A program made the translations under genes and the position numbers. DNA of 64,000 nt, taken from NCBI GenBank assembly GCA_027422505.1, contig JAPQWV010000416.1, positions 310,001 to 374,000 of the forward strand. Reading direction: 5' to 3'. Shown here in pieces: positions 12,401 to 22,702 of the stretch (position 1 is the stretch's first letter; each line of letters opens with the position of its first letter). The DNA comes from Craterostigma plantagineum (taxonomy: Eukaryota; Streptophyta; Magnoliopsida; Lamiales; Linderniaceae). Below the pieces are notes generated by a model. The model had not been told where the DNA came from. It saw only the letters and a program-made list of their open reading frames with translations, and made no database searches.

Positions 12401-13316
12401 CAACGCAGAATCAGCCGTTAGAGAAATGCTCAAGTCGGTCGCTTCAAAAGTCAACAACTCCTCCATAACAAGGGAGGATGAAGGTGCAGTAACGATCGAA
12501 GAAGAAGACTACATGGACGATGGTTCGGCCATACGCTTAAAGCTCACCATCGATCCGATGAAAGGAGAAGCATTCTTCGACTTTAATGGAACGAGCCCGG
12601 AAGTCTATGGAAATTGGAACTCGCCCGAGGCAGTCACCGCCGCCGCCGTGATCTATTGCCTGAGGTGCTTAGTAGACGTCGAAATACCCCTCAACCAAGG
12701 ATGCTTATCCCCTGTGAAAATACACATACCGCAAGGTTCTTTCCTCTCTCCTAGCGACAAAGCTGCAGTGGTCGGCGGCAACGTTCTGACATCTCAGAGG
12801 ATCACCGACGTAATCCTTACAGCTTTTCAAGCCTGCGCTTGCTCGCAAGGTTGCATGAACAACCTCACCTTTGGAGACTCTACCTTCGGCTATTATGAGA
12901 CGATCGGCGGTGGGGCCGGGGCGGGTCCCACGTGGGACGGCACGAGTGGGGTCCAGTGCCACATGACCAACACTCGCATGACTGATCCTGAGATTTTCGA
13001 GCAGAGGTACCCTGTTCTGCTGCGTAGGTTTGGGCTCAGGGAAGGCAGCGGCGGCGGCGGCGCTCACAGAGGCGGCGATGGGCTCGTGAGGGAGATTGAG
13101 TTTAGGCGTCCCGTGGTGGTTAGTGTTCTCTCGGAGAGGAGGGTTCACGCGCCGAGGGGTTTGATGGGCGGCCAGAACGGCGCTCGTGGGGCTAATTATC
13201 TCGTTACGAAGGAGAGAGGTAAGGTTAATCTTGGAGGTAAGAACACCGTTGAAGTTCGCGCCGGCGATGTCCTTCACATCTTCACTCCTGGCGGCGGTGG
13301 CTGGGGCTCTTTGTAA
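9495..13316 (+). CDS. OXP1: 5-oxoprolinase (ATP-dependent), intronless
   Basis: Cytosolic enzyme of glutathione turnover that hydrolyses 5-oxoproline to glutamate using ATP. A single open frame of 1273 residues, the usual length (about 1270), and intronless like the Arabidopsis gene. The N-terminal HyuA-type half opens with FCIDRGGTFTDVYAE. It continues with MGTTVATNALLERKG, LSGPAGGVVGYS, GFDMGGTSTDVSRY (near residue 325) and HPGPVCYRKAGELAVTDANL, the ATP/phosphate-binding signatures of this superfamily. The HyuB-type half begins near residue 742 (VVQLSIFNHRFMGIAEQMG) and has VTNHPCAGGSHLPDITVI, ASRGHHAEIGGITPGSMPP and a Gly-rich end (FTPGGGGWG). The Gly/Arg-rich loop SGGGGAHRGGDG is normal. 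The start gives the conserved short leader before the Rossmann-like DRGGTFTD. Antisense open frames across this gene are shadows. Confidence 0.97.
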   Translation: MSNSKSGKFKFCIDRGGTFTDVYAEIPGQTSPVVTKLLSVDPQNYDDAPVEGIRRILEQFSGDNIPRASKIPTERIEWIRMGTTVATNALLERKGQRIALCVTKGFKDLLQIGNQARPNIFDLKVTTPTNLYEEVIEVDERVKLVLEEEEKGDAEVNEKPLTVIGVSGEALRIEKRPDEEKLKPLLEGLLGKGISCLAVVLMHSYTYPDHELLVGKLALNLGFKHVSLSSALTPMVRAVPRGLTACVDAYLTPVIKEYLSGFMSKFDEGIEDGKLNVLFMQSDGGLAPENMFSGHKAVLSGPAGGVVGYSQTLYGIETNNPLIGFDMGGTSTDVSRYAGSYDHVIETQIAGAIIQAPQLEINTVAAGGGSKLKFQFGAFRVGPESVGAHPGPVCYRKAGELAVTDANLVLGYVIPEYFPSIFGPSEDQPLDVKATRVEFEKLAKEINLYRKNQDSEAEDMTVEEIAQGFIDVANETMCRPIRQLTEMKGHETKNHSLACFGGAGPQHACAIARSLGMKEVLIHRFCGILSAYGMGMADVVDEAQEPYSAVYNAKSLLEVSNREASLLKQVKGKLLVQGFGEENIATETYLNLRYEGTDTAIMVKSYVLDDGSKGDYSVQFEKLFQQEYGFKLQNRNILICDVRVRGIGVTNILKPQVLDPSSGPPKIVDYCKVYFVNSWRKTPLYKLDDLTYGHVIAGPAIIMNGNSTVIVETNCKAFITKYGNIRIEIEAAENTVEVSKDVADVVQLSIFNHRFMGIAEQMGRTLQRTSISTNIKERLDFSCALFGPDGGLVANAPHVPVHLGAMSSTVRWQIKYWGENLQEGDVLVTNHPCAGGSHLPDITVITPYFDDGKLLFFVASRGHHAEIGGITPGSMPPFSKHIWEEGAAIKAFKLVEKGRFQEEGIKKLLLFPSSEETEVKIPGTRRLQDNISDLHAQVAANQRGISLIKELVEQYGIEVVQSYMHHVQANAESAVREMLKSVASKVNNSSITREDEGAVTIEEEDYMDDGSAIRLKLTIDPMKGEAFFDFNGTSPEVYGNWNSPEAVTAAAVIYCLRCLVDVEIPLNQGCLSPVKIHIPQGSFLSPSDKAAVVGGNVLTSQRITDVILTAFQACACSQGCMNNLTFGDSTFGYYETIGGGAGAGPTWDGTSGVQCHMTNTRMTDPEIFEQRYPVLLRRFGLREGSGGGGAHRGGDGLVREIEFRRPVVVSVLSERRVHAPRGLMGGQNGARGANYLVTKERGKVNLGGKNTVEVRAGDVLHIFTPGGGGWGSL

Positions 13317-14005
13317 TAAATAGTCATTGCATGGTGGTCTCAGATTCTGTCAAATGCCATTCCTGGTCAAGGACTGCATCGTGAAATTTGATATCCTGAA
13401 TAATTGATCTACGTCAAACGATTGAAGGATCCATGTGTGATTAATGGTCAAAATTCGGACTAAATTGAAAATAGTAAAAAGTGAAAGGTCGTCTCTTTTG
13501 CACCTTCGCCAGGGAAAATGTAATGGTTCTGGATAAAGAAAGATATTTATGTATGATAATGATTAATGGTGATGTTTTCTAACGTAAAAATGGTGTTGTC
13601 TTTCTGTTAGGGGGCATTGAAGATTTTACAGAAGAAAGAGAAGAATAAGAGAGAATTAGGGAGAGAGAAGAATTAAAGATGCGGTGATTAGATTAAGATG
13701 ATTCTTTTCATGTCCTTCTTCGTACATACACTTGAGTTTACATATACAAACATGGGCTTCGTTCTCTAGCAGTGCCCAAAGCCCATTAGTCTTGTGGGTC
13801 TTCATTTCGTCCCTTCGATTCCCAATCTTCCAAGCCGAAGCCATCATCTCTTTCGCAGCTCATATCATCTTCCCAGCTTCCGTTTCCAGCCAAAGGCACG
13901 GCCTTTTGCCTTAGATGTAGTCAATTCCCCGCTTTTTCCTATCATCGATCCTTCCGTCCACTCATATGTGACAGAAAACCCCACGACATCGATCTCGAAA
14001 AATCC
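13317..14005. other. Intergenic DNA between oxoprolinase and the RINT1-like gene
   Basis: Contains the oxoprolinase 3' flank, a purine-rich stretch near 13620-13680 and the leader of the next gene. No gene or repeat is recognised. Confidence 0.6.
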
Positions 14006-16956
14006 ATGGTGGAGAAACCAATGACCAGAGGCTTACCTCCGCACACTTCCCTTTCTCCACTGACTCTGTACTACCTCAACTCCAAATTCGGATCCAGTGA
14101 GGACCTGAGCGGAGCCCCGAATCAGCTCTCGGATCTACGAACCTCCTGCGATTCGTTGCAGGAACGGATCGCACAGCTCAGCGATCAAATATGGTCTCAG
14201 CTGAGCGTACAAGAGTCGAATTCGGTTAGGGTCGCATCGCTGTTCGACACGGTTAAAGCTCAGCTGAGCGATCTCCGTCGAACGACTTCGCCTAGCTCTT
14301 CCTCGTCGAGTAAGGTTTTCGAATCTTCGTGGTATGTATGTGTGATTGGAGATACTGAATTGAATTGAGATTGGTGAACTTGTAGATGAAGGATTGGGTC
14401 AGGAGCTACAGTCACTGGCGAAGGAAGTTGCGAGAGTGGAAGCTGTAAGAGAATATGCAGGTTGGCTTTTCTTCTTCTTATTTTTTGTTTCTATTCGTTG
14501 AGTAGTATTAGGTTGTTTGAAAGCTTTGTTTTCTATTTATTGGTTGTGAGGTGAGGATCTAGTTGTGCAACTATAAATCATCATGTGAACTTGTGTCTGT
14601 TAGATGAAAAGATAAATATCCTGTTAGATGAAAAGATAAATATCCTCACTAAAATGAATATTTTTCTGATGCATCAGCATAACTTCAATTTGAATGCAAT
14701 TTTCAATAGCCATCTATCGTCACGCTCGCAGAAACTGCATTGAAGCTTGTCACTTTGGTTGGCGATCTTGAGGATTCTGTTTCTTCGGCTATGAACAGAT
14801 CTGTGAGGAAGCAATCAGCAAACAATGCAGAAGTGAGTACCCTGGGTATGATTGCTCTATATGGAACTATATGTGTTCGATTACTAAATTTTTCAGCAAC
14901 TTGAGTTCCTCAGTCCTTACAGCTTACTTCAAATAGATCTCTATATGTTGTAATAAGGTGCAATAACAGCTTAGTGTAAGCCATATTTTGTGTGATGGGG
15001 CACGATGTAATTTCACTTCAAGATTCTGTTTCTACTGCACAGGACGCGCGTGACGTCGCTCTGAACACGATAAAATTGATCGAAGACATTCTGAGTTTGG
15101 TTTCAAAGAAGCATCCTCGGTGGTCTCAACTTGTTTCCACTGTTGACCACAGAGTTGATCGAGCCCTGGCCATTATTAGGCCTCAGGCTATTGCAGATCA
15201 CCGCAACCTTTTAGCTTCTCTCGGGTGGCCTCCTCCTCTTTCCTCTACCAGTTCATTGAACCCAAATGCAAAAGGATCGGTCGATGTTAAAAATCCTCTG
15301 TTGACAATGCATAGAGATCTGAAACAACAGTACTGTGAAAGTTTTCTTGCATTGTGCGGTCTACAGGAATTGCAGAGTCGGAGAAAACTTCGCCAACTTG
15401 AGGGCCAACATAAGCATGTTTCTCTTCACCAGCCACTTTGGGCTGTTGAAGAGCTTGTGAATCCTTTGTCTGTTGCATCGCAGCGCCACTTTACGAAGTG
15501 GATTGACAAGCCCGAGTACATTTTTGCACTTGTATATAAGATCACTCGAGATTATGTCGACTCTATGGACGACTTGTTACAACCACTGGTTGACGAGGCA
15601 ATGCTATCAGGTTACAGTTGCAGGGAAGAGTGGATCTCAGCAATGGTGTCCTCACTTTCCACATACCTTGCGAAGGAAATGTTTCCCACTTACGTCGGTC
15701 AGCTTGAAGACGAGGTTGATGCTACAAACCAAGCACAGGCCAGAGTATCTTGGCTGCATCTCGTGGATTTAATGATTTCTTTCGATAAGAGGATTCAATC
15801 TTTAGCATCGCATTTAGGAACGGTCCTTAACCTTGATGAAGATGGGGGGAATAGTCAGAAGATGTCGTCGTTGTGTGTATTTTGTCATAGACCAGACTGG
15901 CTTGATTTATGGGCAAAAATCGAACTCGATGACTTGCTCGGTAAATTGAAACCTCATGTTGAAGACGAGAGAAATTGGATCAATCAAGACCAGGGAGTCT
16001 CGCTCCTCTCTGGTCCAGAAGACGACAAAGCTCCTTTGGTTTCAGGTGTTATTGTTCGACGTCTTTCCTCAGTCATCGATCGCTGTCGATCACTTCCCAA
16101 CGCATCTTTAAGATCACGGTTTGTGAAAATGATAGGTCAGTCTACAGTTAACAGATTCATGGATTGCTTACTACAAAGATGTCAAGAAGCTGAGGGGCTT
16201 ACGGCACTAACAGATGATAATGCTCTAACCAAAGTTGCCAGGTCTGTGAATGCTGGGCGCTATTTGGAGGCTGTTTTGAAGGAGTGGTGTGAAGACCTTT
16301 TCTTTATAGAAATGGGATCGAACCAAACATCAGAATTATCGGATGATGTCAACACTACAAATCTTGGGTCATTTGAATCCTTGACGAAGACCATTTTCGA
16401 CGAGGAAATTGAAAAATTGGCGGGTTTTTCTACTGAATGGGTTGAGAAGTTGTCTACCGTAATCCTAAGGGGTTTCGATGCAAGGTCCCGAGACTACATA
16501 AAGAACAAAAGGCAGTGGCAGGAGAAAGGCGTAGAATCCTCTGCTCTTTCACGACCCTTCGTTGATGCTATGGATTATTTACAGGGAAAAATGTCTGCAC
16601 TAGAAGCTGGGTTGAATAAGATGGATTTTACTCGGGTTTGGAGAAATATAGCTTCTGGGATAGATAAATTAATCTTTAACGGATTAATGATGGGTAACAT
16701 CAAGTTTTACGACGGCGGGGTTGAAAGGCTTTCGAACGATTTAATGGTATTATTCGGCGTATTTGGATCTTGGTGTTTGAGGCCTGAAGGGTTCTTTCCC
16801 AAAGTCAGCGAAGGACTAAAGTTGTTGAAGATGGAAAGCAAACAGCTGAAGAGCACACTGATCTCAGAGGAAAGATGGCTAAAAGAGAATGGCATAAGGC
16901 ATTTGAATGCTGCTGAAGTCGAAAAAATTGCGAAGAACAGAGTATTTAATGGTTGA
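14006..16956 (+). CDS. RINT1/TIP20 family ER-Golgi tethering protein (MAG2 or MAG2-like)
   Basis: Subunit of the Dsl1/NRZ-type tether needed for Golgi-to-ER vesicle fusion and seed storage protein export in plants. Four exons: 14006-14309, 14386-14460, 14732-14832 and 15043-16956 (2394 nt, 797 residues; Arabidopsis members are about 795-805). The N-terminus has LTLYYLNSKFGSSEDL and a heptad-rich coiled coil. The phase-correct join of exons 2 and 3 gives REYAETALKLVTLVGDLED, the conserved family block. The large exon carries KHPRWSQLVSTVDHRVDRAL and RPQAIADHRNLLASLGWPPP. The C-terminus ends RHLNAAEVEKIAKNRV. The exon 3 acceptor (CGCAG) was chosen over a nearer TAG because only it keeps the AETALKL frame. 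A downstream ATG at 14992 lies in intron 3. The assignment to the MAG2 versus the MAG2-like paralogue is uncertain. Confidence 0.93.
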
Positions 16957-17675
16957 ATGTACTCAAACTGCTGTGTTACCACATACAAAAGAGATGTTTG
17001 CATGTCTTACCACATCATGTAATGACAAATCTTTTGCGTTTTTATATCAACTAGTATGTTCATACGAAGCCACAATCTTCGACATTCTGCTGATAAAGCT
17101 GTTGTTTTTTTGTGCCATTATTCCTTGGTTTCAAAAGGGAGAACCATTAAAGTCAAGAAGGAACAAAAAGAGAGAACCTTTGATTACGGCAGCGAACTAA
17201 TATGTGAGACAACTGATTGGAAATCAATGACATCACATTGTTATATTAAGGCAGACAAAGGAATCCTTAAAGCTCAGTATTATTGGATAAAGAATCCAAA
17301 TTCGGACAACACAAATTCATATATATGGAACAAACAAGAGCCAACCAACGCCATCAGACTTCTAATAAAATCGAAACAAGGTATCTTTCTGGTACGATGT
17401 GAACATCACTAGCAAACAATCCAAAATTCAGACCAACCATACAACAAAAGAACACGTGTCAGATTTCTACTTCGTAAGCTAAAGTCGAGCCTGATTTCAT
17501 GCACAGTATTGTTGAGATAATAGGCCCCCTTTGCACTGTGTAATCCTTGACAATAGGGACCCATATTTCTATTAATTTGGATTCGATATCTCTCCTATTT
17601 AAGTGGGTCGTAGCTGTGCTTGTTTTCTTCCCCCTCCTTTTTCTCATTCTTGATCTTGTAAGAGTTAAGTTAATA
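16957..17675. other. Intergenic DNA and leader of the PRE-like gene
   Basis: Small open frames here show no family motifs. The last 100 bp are pyrimidine-rich leader before the HLH start codon. Confidence 0.5.
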
Positions 17676-18415
17676 ATGTCGGCCAGCAGAAGAGGTAGAG
17701 TTTCAAGAATGTCTGAAGATGAGATCACTGATCTCATACTGAAGATACAAGCACTTTTGCCTCATTCTACTTCAATGTGTAGTTCAAAAGTGAGCTCTTT
17801 ACTTTTGTTTGTATTGCTTTGATTAAGTTTTCCTTTTTTTTTTTTTCTCATTTAACCAAGCGACATGAGTAAAAGAACTTTGTCTTCGACTTGTTCCTTC
17901 TAGCGAGTTGTCAGTAATTGCCATGCTTGAATTTGACATTACAAGAAAAAGATAAATGCAGTAGGGCTTTAACAAGATTTCTTTCCTTCATTTACATGTA
18001 TTTAGAAAAGGAAATAAGACAAATTTCAGCACGAATTGGCTCCATCGATGTACTTCTTTTAAAAATGTCGTTGGATGAAGTAACTTTTACTGTTCGCTAA
18101 CAAGAATTTTGAAAGTTTGGCGCTACTCGTGCATGGATATTATATATATATATATGTGTGTGTGTGTGTAAATATATATAATATTGTTTCCCAAGTATAA
18201 TTGTTGGCTAATTTTTTAAATCCAATCAATATTTTCTAGTTTTTTTTTTCACCCTAATCTTGTCGGTGGTGAAGGTTCTCAAGGAGGCATGCAAACACAT
18301 AAAGAAATTGCACAGAGAAGTTGATGATCTAAGCGAAAGACTCGCTCAACTATTGGCTAGTGGAGACATCACAACTACTGATGCAAATGCTATTACCAGA
18401 CTTTCACAGCAATAG
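17676..18415 (+). CDS. PRE/KIDARI-type atypical HLH protein (non-DNA-binding)
   Basis: Small helix-loop-helix protein that dimerises with and titrates inhibitory bHLH partners (IBH1-type), promoting cell elongation downstream of brassinosteroid and gibberellin. Exons 17676-17789 and 18275-18415 give 84 residues. The protein begins [20 protein letters not shown]. Helix 1 is [13 protein letters not shown]. The loop is short (HSTSMCSS), without the RRRSDK segment of Arabidopsis PREs. Helix 2 is [20 protein letters not shown] followed by [12 protein letters not shown]. There is no basic DNA-contact region, only a few N-terminal arginines. The single intron falls before KVL as in the family. The intron contains (TA)n(TG)n at about 18141-18180. 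Confidence 0.9.
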
Positions 18416-19054
18416 AACAAATTATTTTAAGTCCAAATAAATACGACGTGTATTTATATGCTTTAATTCCCCAATTATCTATATTGATATAGTTCCCGGG
18501 TCTTATTTTATTGAGGTTGACTCTGTGGAATAAATGCTCTGTATTTATCTTATGACGTCATTATTGTTGTTAATTGTTATTTTTCCTTTTGACAATTTGA
18601 TGTGTCTGAGTATTGGGCTTTTGGGCTTTCAAGCCCATTACGTTTTCAAATTTCACTGCGATGCAGCCCAATGGGCCCCACATATTCGCGTATAATACGC
18701 GTCGACGAGTCTTGTTGACTTGGTAATAACTAATAATATAGAAAGAAACAATATTAAAAAATATAAAAAAAATCAGTGGACTTGAGTTTTTTAGTTGTCA
18801 AGTCTTTATTTAACATTTTCCTTACACCGAAGAAAGCGAAATCAAATGAAGAGCACAATAATTGAATAACGCGACCATTGGTGTCGAACTCGAAATCACT
18901 CATTGCTAATAATGTCAACTCATGCTTTCGTCGTCTACTACGAGGGAAGTCAACTGTTGACTTTGTCGTACGATCTGTAATTGTCATGTCTTTGATGCAA
19001 TAAATCTCACTCACATACCTCTTTTTGGGAGATTAATCATAGTTTTTCTCATTC
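18416..19054. other. Intergenic DNA with TGGGC/GCCCA words
   Basis: Holds TTGGGCTTTTGGGCTTTCAA at about 18614 and CAGCCCAATGGGCCCCAC at about 18665, site II-like promoter words, followed by the leader of the LRR gene. No gene seen. Confidence 0.5.
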
Positions 19055-20555
19055 ATGGCTAGCAAGTTCATCATCTCAGTGTTCTTTGCGTTCTATCTTT
19101 TCTCGATTACTGTCCATGCCCATGGTATGTGTATATTTAATCAATATACCTTATTACATGATGTTACAGTGAAAGTATATTAAAATGAGATATAAAAAGA
19201 AAACGCAGGGAGGCTCTTGCTCATGGAGAAGAATGAAACCAGCTTGAAACTGAAGGCAGTTTCACGTGCCACATCTTCTCTCATTACAAACTTTAACGAT
19301 GGTGATTTTTCTTCTTTCTTTATTGGCATATAACCATGGTTTATTTTCTAATATCTCTAAAACTGCGATCTTTTTTTTTTTTAAAAAAAAAAAGCGACGG
19401 GGTTGCTGAGCATAATCCTACTATATCCTAAGCTGGAGGAAGCTAATGGAGATCCTTGTGTCACACCAGTTTGGTCTTGGATTCAATGCAACTCAAATTA
19501 CAGAGTAACAGCAATGTAATAATAGTTTTCATAACAATAACTAAATCTTTATTAGTTTGTATTTAGGATCATTTTCGTGACGAGTCTGCTTTCATATTAT
19601 AATTGATTATTAACGCAGGTATCTCAGAGGGAAGCTCAAGAACCAACCAGCTTCTGGCTTGTTTCCTGACTTTAGTACCATGACTGCCCTTCAAACAATG
19701 TAAAATTTTCTTAAAAAAAAAAAAAAAACAGAATTCTTTATTCTTAAAGATTTCCCATTTTCTTTATCTTTATGATTCATATCGCTGCAGAGATTTGTCC
19801 GAAAACGACCTCGTCGGTAATATTCCATTCTTCCTCGGCACTTTCCCTTATCTACAAAACCTGTACGTATTAAGAAAAGAACGAATCTCTCCATAAGCAT
19901 ATCTCTGAGAAGTCGCTAGTAGGTAACTAACGTTTCCTGTCTGACTTCTGTAAGGAACTTGAACGACAATCTATTAAGTGGAGTTGTGCCTGATTCACTA
20001 GCATGCAACATAAACCTCGAGCTAAGGTAATAACGTACCTAAAAAAACTAACAGTTCAATATATAATTATTTGTGCACACTAATTGTGTGTTCTCATTGC
20101 AGTGTCGACGATAACCCTAGTTTATTACAATCGTCGAAGTGTCCATTGAAGACTTCATCGAACACTCGAAGTAGCAGCAGCAGTAGTAATAACGACGAGT
20201 TCTATACTTCTTCGAGCTCCGAAAAGAAAAAGAAGAACACATTACCGATAATTCTTGGGATCGCAGTTCCCGTCTTTGTACTCTTTTGGGTTGGCGTTGG
20301 GGTTTTCGCAATGTTTCGTCACAAAGCAAGAGCTCAAGCTGCCATAGCCGAGGCTTCGAAGCCAGGTTTTGGTGTTAACTAAATTTTGTTAATGTTAGAG
20401 CACTTTATGTAATTATATTCTAAGGCGTAGTTATAGATATTAATGAATTAAGATGTGTGTTGTATCATGAAATTGCAGGCAATAATATTCCCATGGAGGA
20501 GAGGCCGATGAGCTCTGCCGCCGCAGATCACAACAATATGATGAGCCCTAATTAA
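19055..20555 (+). CDS. Short LRR transmembrane protein without a kinase domain
   Basis: Eight exons fit splice signals and phase: 19055-19124, 19209-19301, 19395-19515, 19619-19699, 19791-19862, 19955-20026, 20103-20365 and 20479-20555 (849 nt, 282 residues). Order: signal peptide (MASKFIISVFFAFYLFSITV); a segment with GDPCVTPVWSWIQCNSNYR, the cysteine motif found at the LRR entry of malectin-LRR receptor kinases; about three short LRRs (FPDFSTMTALQTIDLSENDL, GNIPFFLGTFPYLQNLNLND); a Ser-rich juxtamembrane stretch; one membrane segment (LPIILGIAVPVFVLFWVGVG); and a cytosolic tail of about 45 residues ending MSPN. No kinase follows. It may be a receptor-like protein or a regulatory truncated receptor. 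If the last intron is kept, the protein ends at KPGFGVN. A truncated copy follows at once. Function unknown. Confidence 0.8.
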
Positions 20556-20906
20556 TCCTCTCCTATATTACAAGCTTATTTTGAAAAAGAATTTACCATG
20601 TAATACTATGCGTAAAATATTATATTGTCATAATGTAATTTATTGATTAAATAATAAGACTTGTGAATTTCAAATGACTTTCTAGTTTTAAGCGCGCACG
20701 TCCTCTTTAAAATAATTTTTTCCCCAGCAAGAATTGAAAATGTAGAGCTTAATTAGTCTATTCATTCTCAGAATAAATCATGCTGAAGTGTCCTATATAT
20801 ACTTTTAGTTGTCCACAAGACAAAAGTCAGCTTCAAATTAATTCTATAAGCATATAGAGATCTTAATAACAGGTTCAATGTAAATGTAGACATTATATCT
20901 GTTAAG

Positions 20907-21405
20907 ATGAGCATTTCAATTAAGGTGCAGCAGTTTACGTTTCATGGCTACTACCATCAGAAGTTTCTACACTGGTTTTTTGTTTTCTTGATCACTGCCT
21001 GCGCAAGCTATAATACCATTACGAACAGCGACGATGGTAAACTTGATTTTAGACATATCGTATCTTTCGTGATGGTTTTCTTTCATAATTTCTGATTTTG
21101 ATGTTTGTTTTTTTCAGTAACGGGGCTGGCATCGATTTACGGGTTATACCCAGATCTTCAAGAAGATAACGAAGATCCTTGTACTACGCCCGTGTGGTCG
21201 TGGATTCAGTGTAATTCGAACTATCGAGTAACAGCATTGTAAGAAGACTTTCCACTTTCAATCTTTTGCTGTAATGTTAAGTTTAAGATCATCATCAATA
21301 TGTGTGATCATCTATATAAAAAAGAGCTCACTACTGCAATAAGTTTTAAGTTTTTGGATTGTTCCCTGACTTTAGCACCATGGATGCCCTTCAAACAATG
21401 TCAAA
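20907..21405 (+). pseudogene. 3'-truncated tandem copy of the LRR transmembrane gene
   Basis: Two exons are intact. 20907 onward holds a hydrophobic leader (FLHWFFVFLITACASY) and ends at the same NSDDG donor position as the first gene. The exon after TTTTTTCAG near 21118 encodes VTGLASIYGLYPDLQEDNED, then PCTTPVWSWIQCNSNYRVTA. The next exon has lost its first half; only GTTCCCTGACTTTAGCACCA and TGCCCTTCAAACAATGTC (about 21361-21403) match the first gene. The remaining LRR, membrane and tail exons are absent, and the convergent PMEI gene begins about 120 bp on. Probably non-functional. Confidence 0.75.
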
Positions 21406-21522
21406 CTTCTGCGAATTTTTTACTTTCCATTCTTCGTTCAGTTACGTTCTGCTACATTGTCATTTACGAACTTATGCTTCCACAATACAACAATACATGA
21501 ACAAGAATTCGATTCGACTCGA

Positions 21523-22431
21523 TCATCTGTTCTGCGATCGAAAAACACGTAAAACCCCACAGCACAGCAGCATCAAGAACAGATACTGAGAACAAAGAGT
21601 TACCAGCATTACGTAGTTGCTATCGCGATCCATAATGAGAGAAGCGAATACGCTAGAAACAGTTGGCTTCAACAATATCTCGTCGAGGCCATCCTTGTTA
21701 TCCAAAGCAGCCAAGGCATTCGACACATACTCTTCAGCCTCTTTAACCCTCGATTCGAAGCTCTCCTTTTCGTCGCTTCGAATCCATCTTCCGCCGTTCA
21801 ATCCATCTAGGCATCCCTGCAATTTGTTCCTCGCGTCGCTGATAAAGCCCCTCGCTTTCTCTATTATTACCAATTCGTCATAACTGATGAAGGACATGCC
21901 GTTGTTGTTCTTAGTCGACTCGAAGTGATGCTCAGAGATCATAGACAATGACTTGTCGAGTAGTTCAACGGAGCCTTCGAAATGGGCTTGGCAGTTGGCC
22001 AACGCTTTCTCGGCGTCGGCCGGGCTATTCTTGTAAGTAGATCGCAGTTCTTTGGGAAGCGATTTGATGGCGTGGATTTGGTAATAAGCTTCGGTGATAA
22101 ATAGCCTTAGAATATTTGCTGAATAGATATCATCCTCTCCGCGGTTTCTGTGCAACTGAAGGAAGGAATACATGGATTTGTTGCAGTGGCGATCGAAGGG
22201 CAAGGCCCGACATATCTCTTTTACGAGGTTGTCTGAGCTGGTAAGTGCTGGATATTCGGACTCTATGTCGCGTTTGAGGGCTGCGAAAACTGCAACTATG
22301 GAGAAGATTATGACAGTGAAGAGTGTGATTATCAAGAATAGGGTGAAGTACATCTTGTTTCTTTGCCTTGGCGAGGAAGATGAAGATGGTGGCTGATGTT
22401 CATAGGGGATGTTGCTTTGCCCTTGCTTCAT
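21523..22431 (-). CDS. Membrane-anchored pectin methylesterase inhibitor (PMEI) domain protein
   Basis: Intronless frame of 302 residues. Order: cytosolic Ser/Pro-rich N-terminus; a membrane segment (YFTLFLIITLFTVIIFSIVA, about residues 28-50); then a PMEI-like helical bundle with cysteines at CRALPFDRHC, LANCQAHF and LQGCLDG spaced as in invertase/pectin methylesterase inhibitors. This is the layout of the pro-region of type I pectin methylesterases, but no processing motif or catalytic domain follows. The last 30 residues (YVMLVTLCSQYLFLMLLCCG) are hydrophobic. They follow a possible splice donor (AACTAC/GTAATG, about 21620), so they may be read-through of a lost downstream exon. It could therefore be a truncated PME or a genuine anchored PMEI. 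Protein-coding status is likely, function uncertain. Confidence 0.7.
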   Translation of the reverse strand: MKQGQSNIPYEHQPPSSSSSPRQRNKMYFTLFLIITLFTVIIFSIVAVFAALKRDIESEYPALTSSDNLVKEICRALPFDRHCNKSMYSFLQLHRNRGEDDIYSANILRLFITEAYYQIHAIKSLPKELRSTYKNSPADAEKALANCQAHFEGSVELLDKSLSMISEHHFESTKNNNGMSFISYDELVIIEKARGFISDARNKLQGCLDGLNGGRWIRSDEKESFESRVKEAEEYVSNALAALDNKDGLDEILLKPTVSSVFASLIMDRDSNYVMLVTLCSQYLFLMLLCCGVLRVFRSQNR

Positions 22432-22702
22432 CGTGATTATTGGGTTCTTTTCTTTTTCCCCTTTTTTTCGGGCCTTGTGATGGTTTAAATAATAATGATA
22501 TTATTATTCTTGTTTGTGTTGATGAAAGGTGGAGGTTTTAACAGAGAGAATCTTGACTGAGTAAGAGTTGACGTCAAGTCTTCTTCTACAGAGAAGTCAA
22601 CTGCTCAATTATTTCCAACCACTCCACCATGGACTTTCTGCTTTATCTTCATCAATGTTTATGAAACGATAGCGACAAATATGTTTAAACAAACTGCTCT
22701 CT

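Noticed and set aside
12705..13277. 190-codon open frame antisense to 5-oxoprolinase
   Set aside because: It mirrors the GC-rich, Gly-rich 3' end of a well-conserved enzyme; Arg/Pro/Ala-biased with no family motif.
14992..15042. Possible start codon for the RINT1-like protein
   Set aside because: It lies in intron 3; the upstream exons join in phase and restore the conserved N-terminus.
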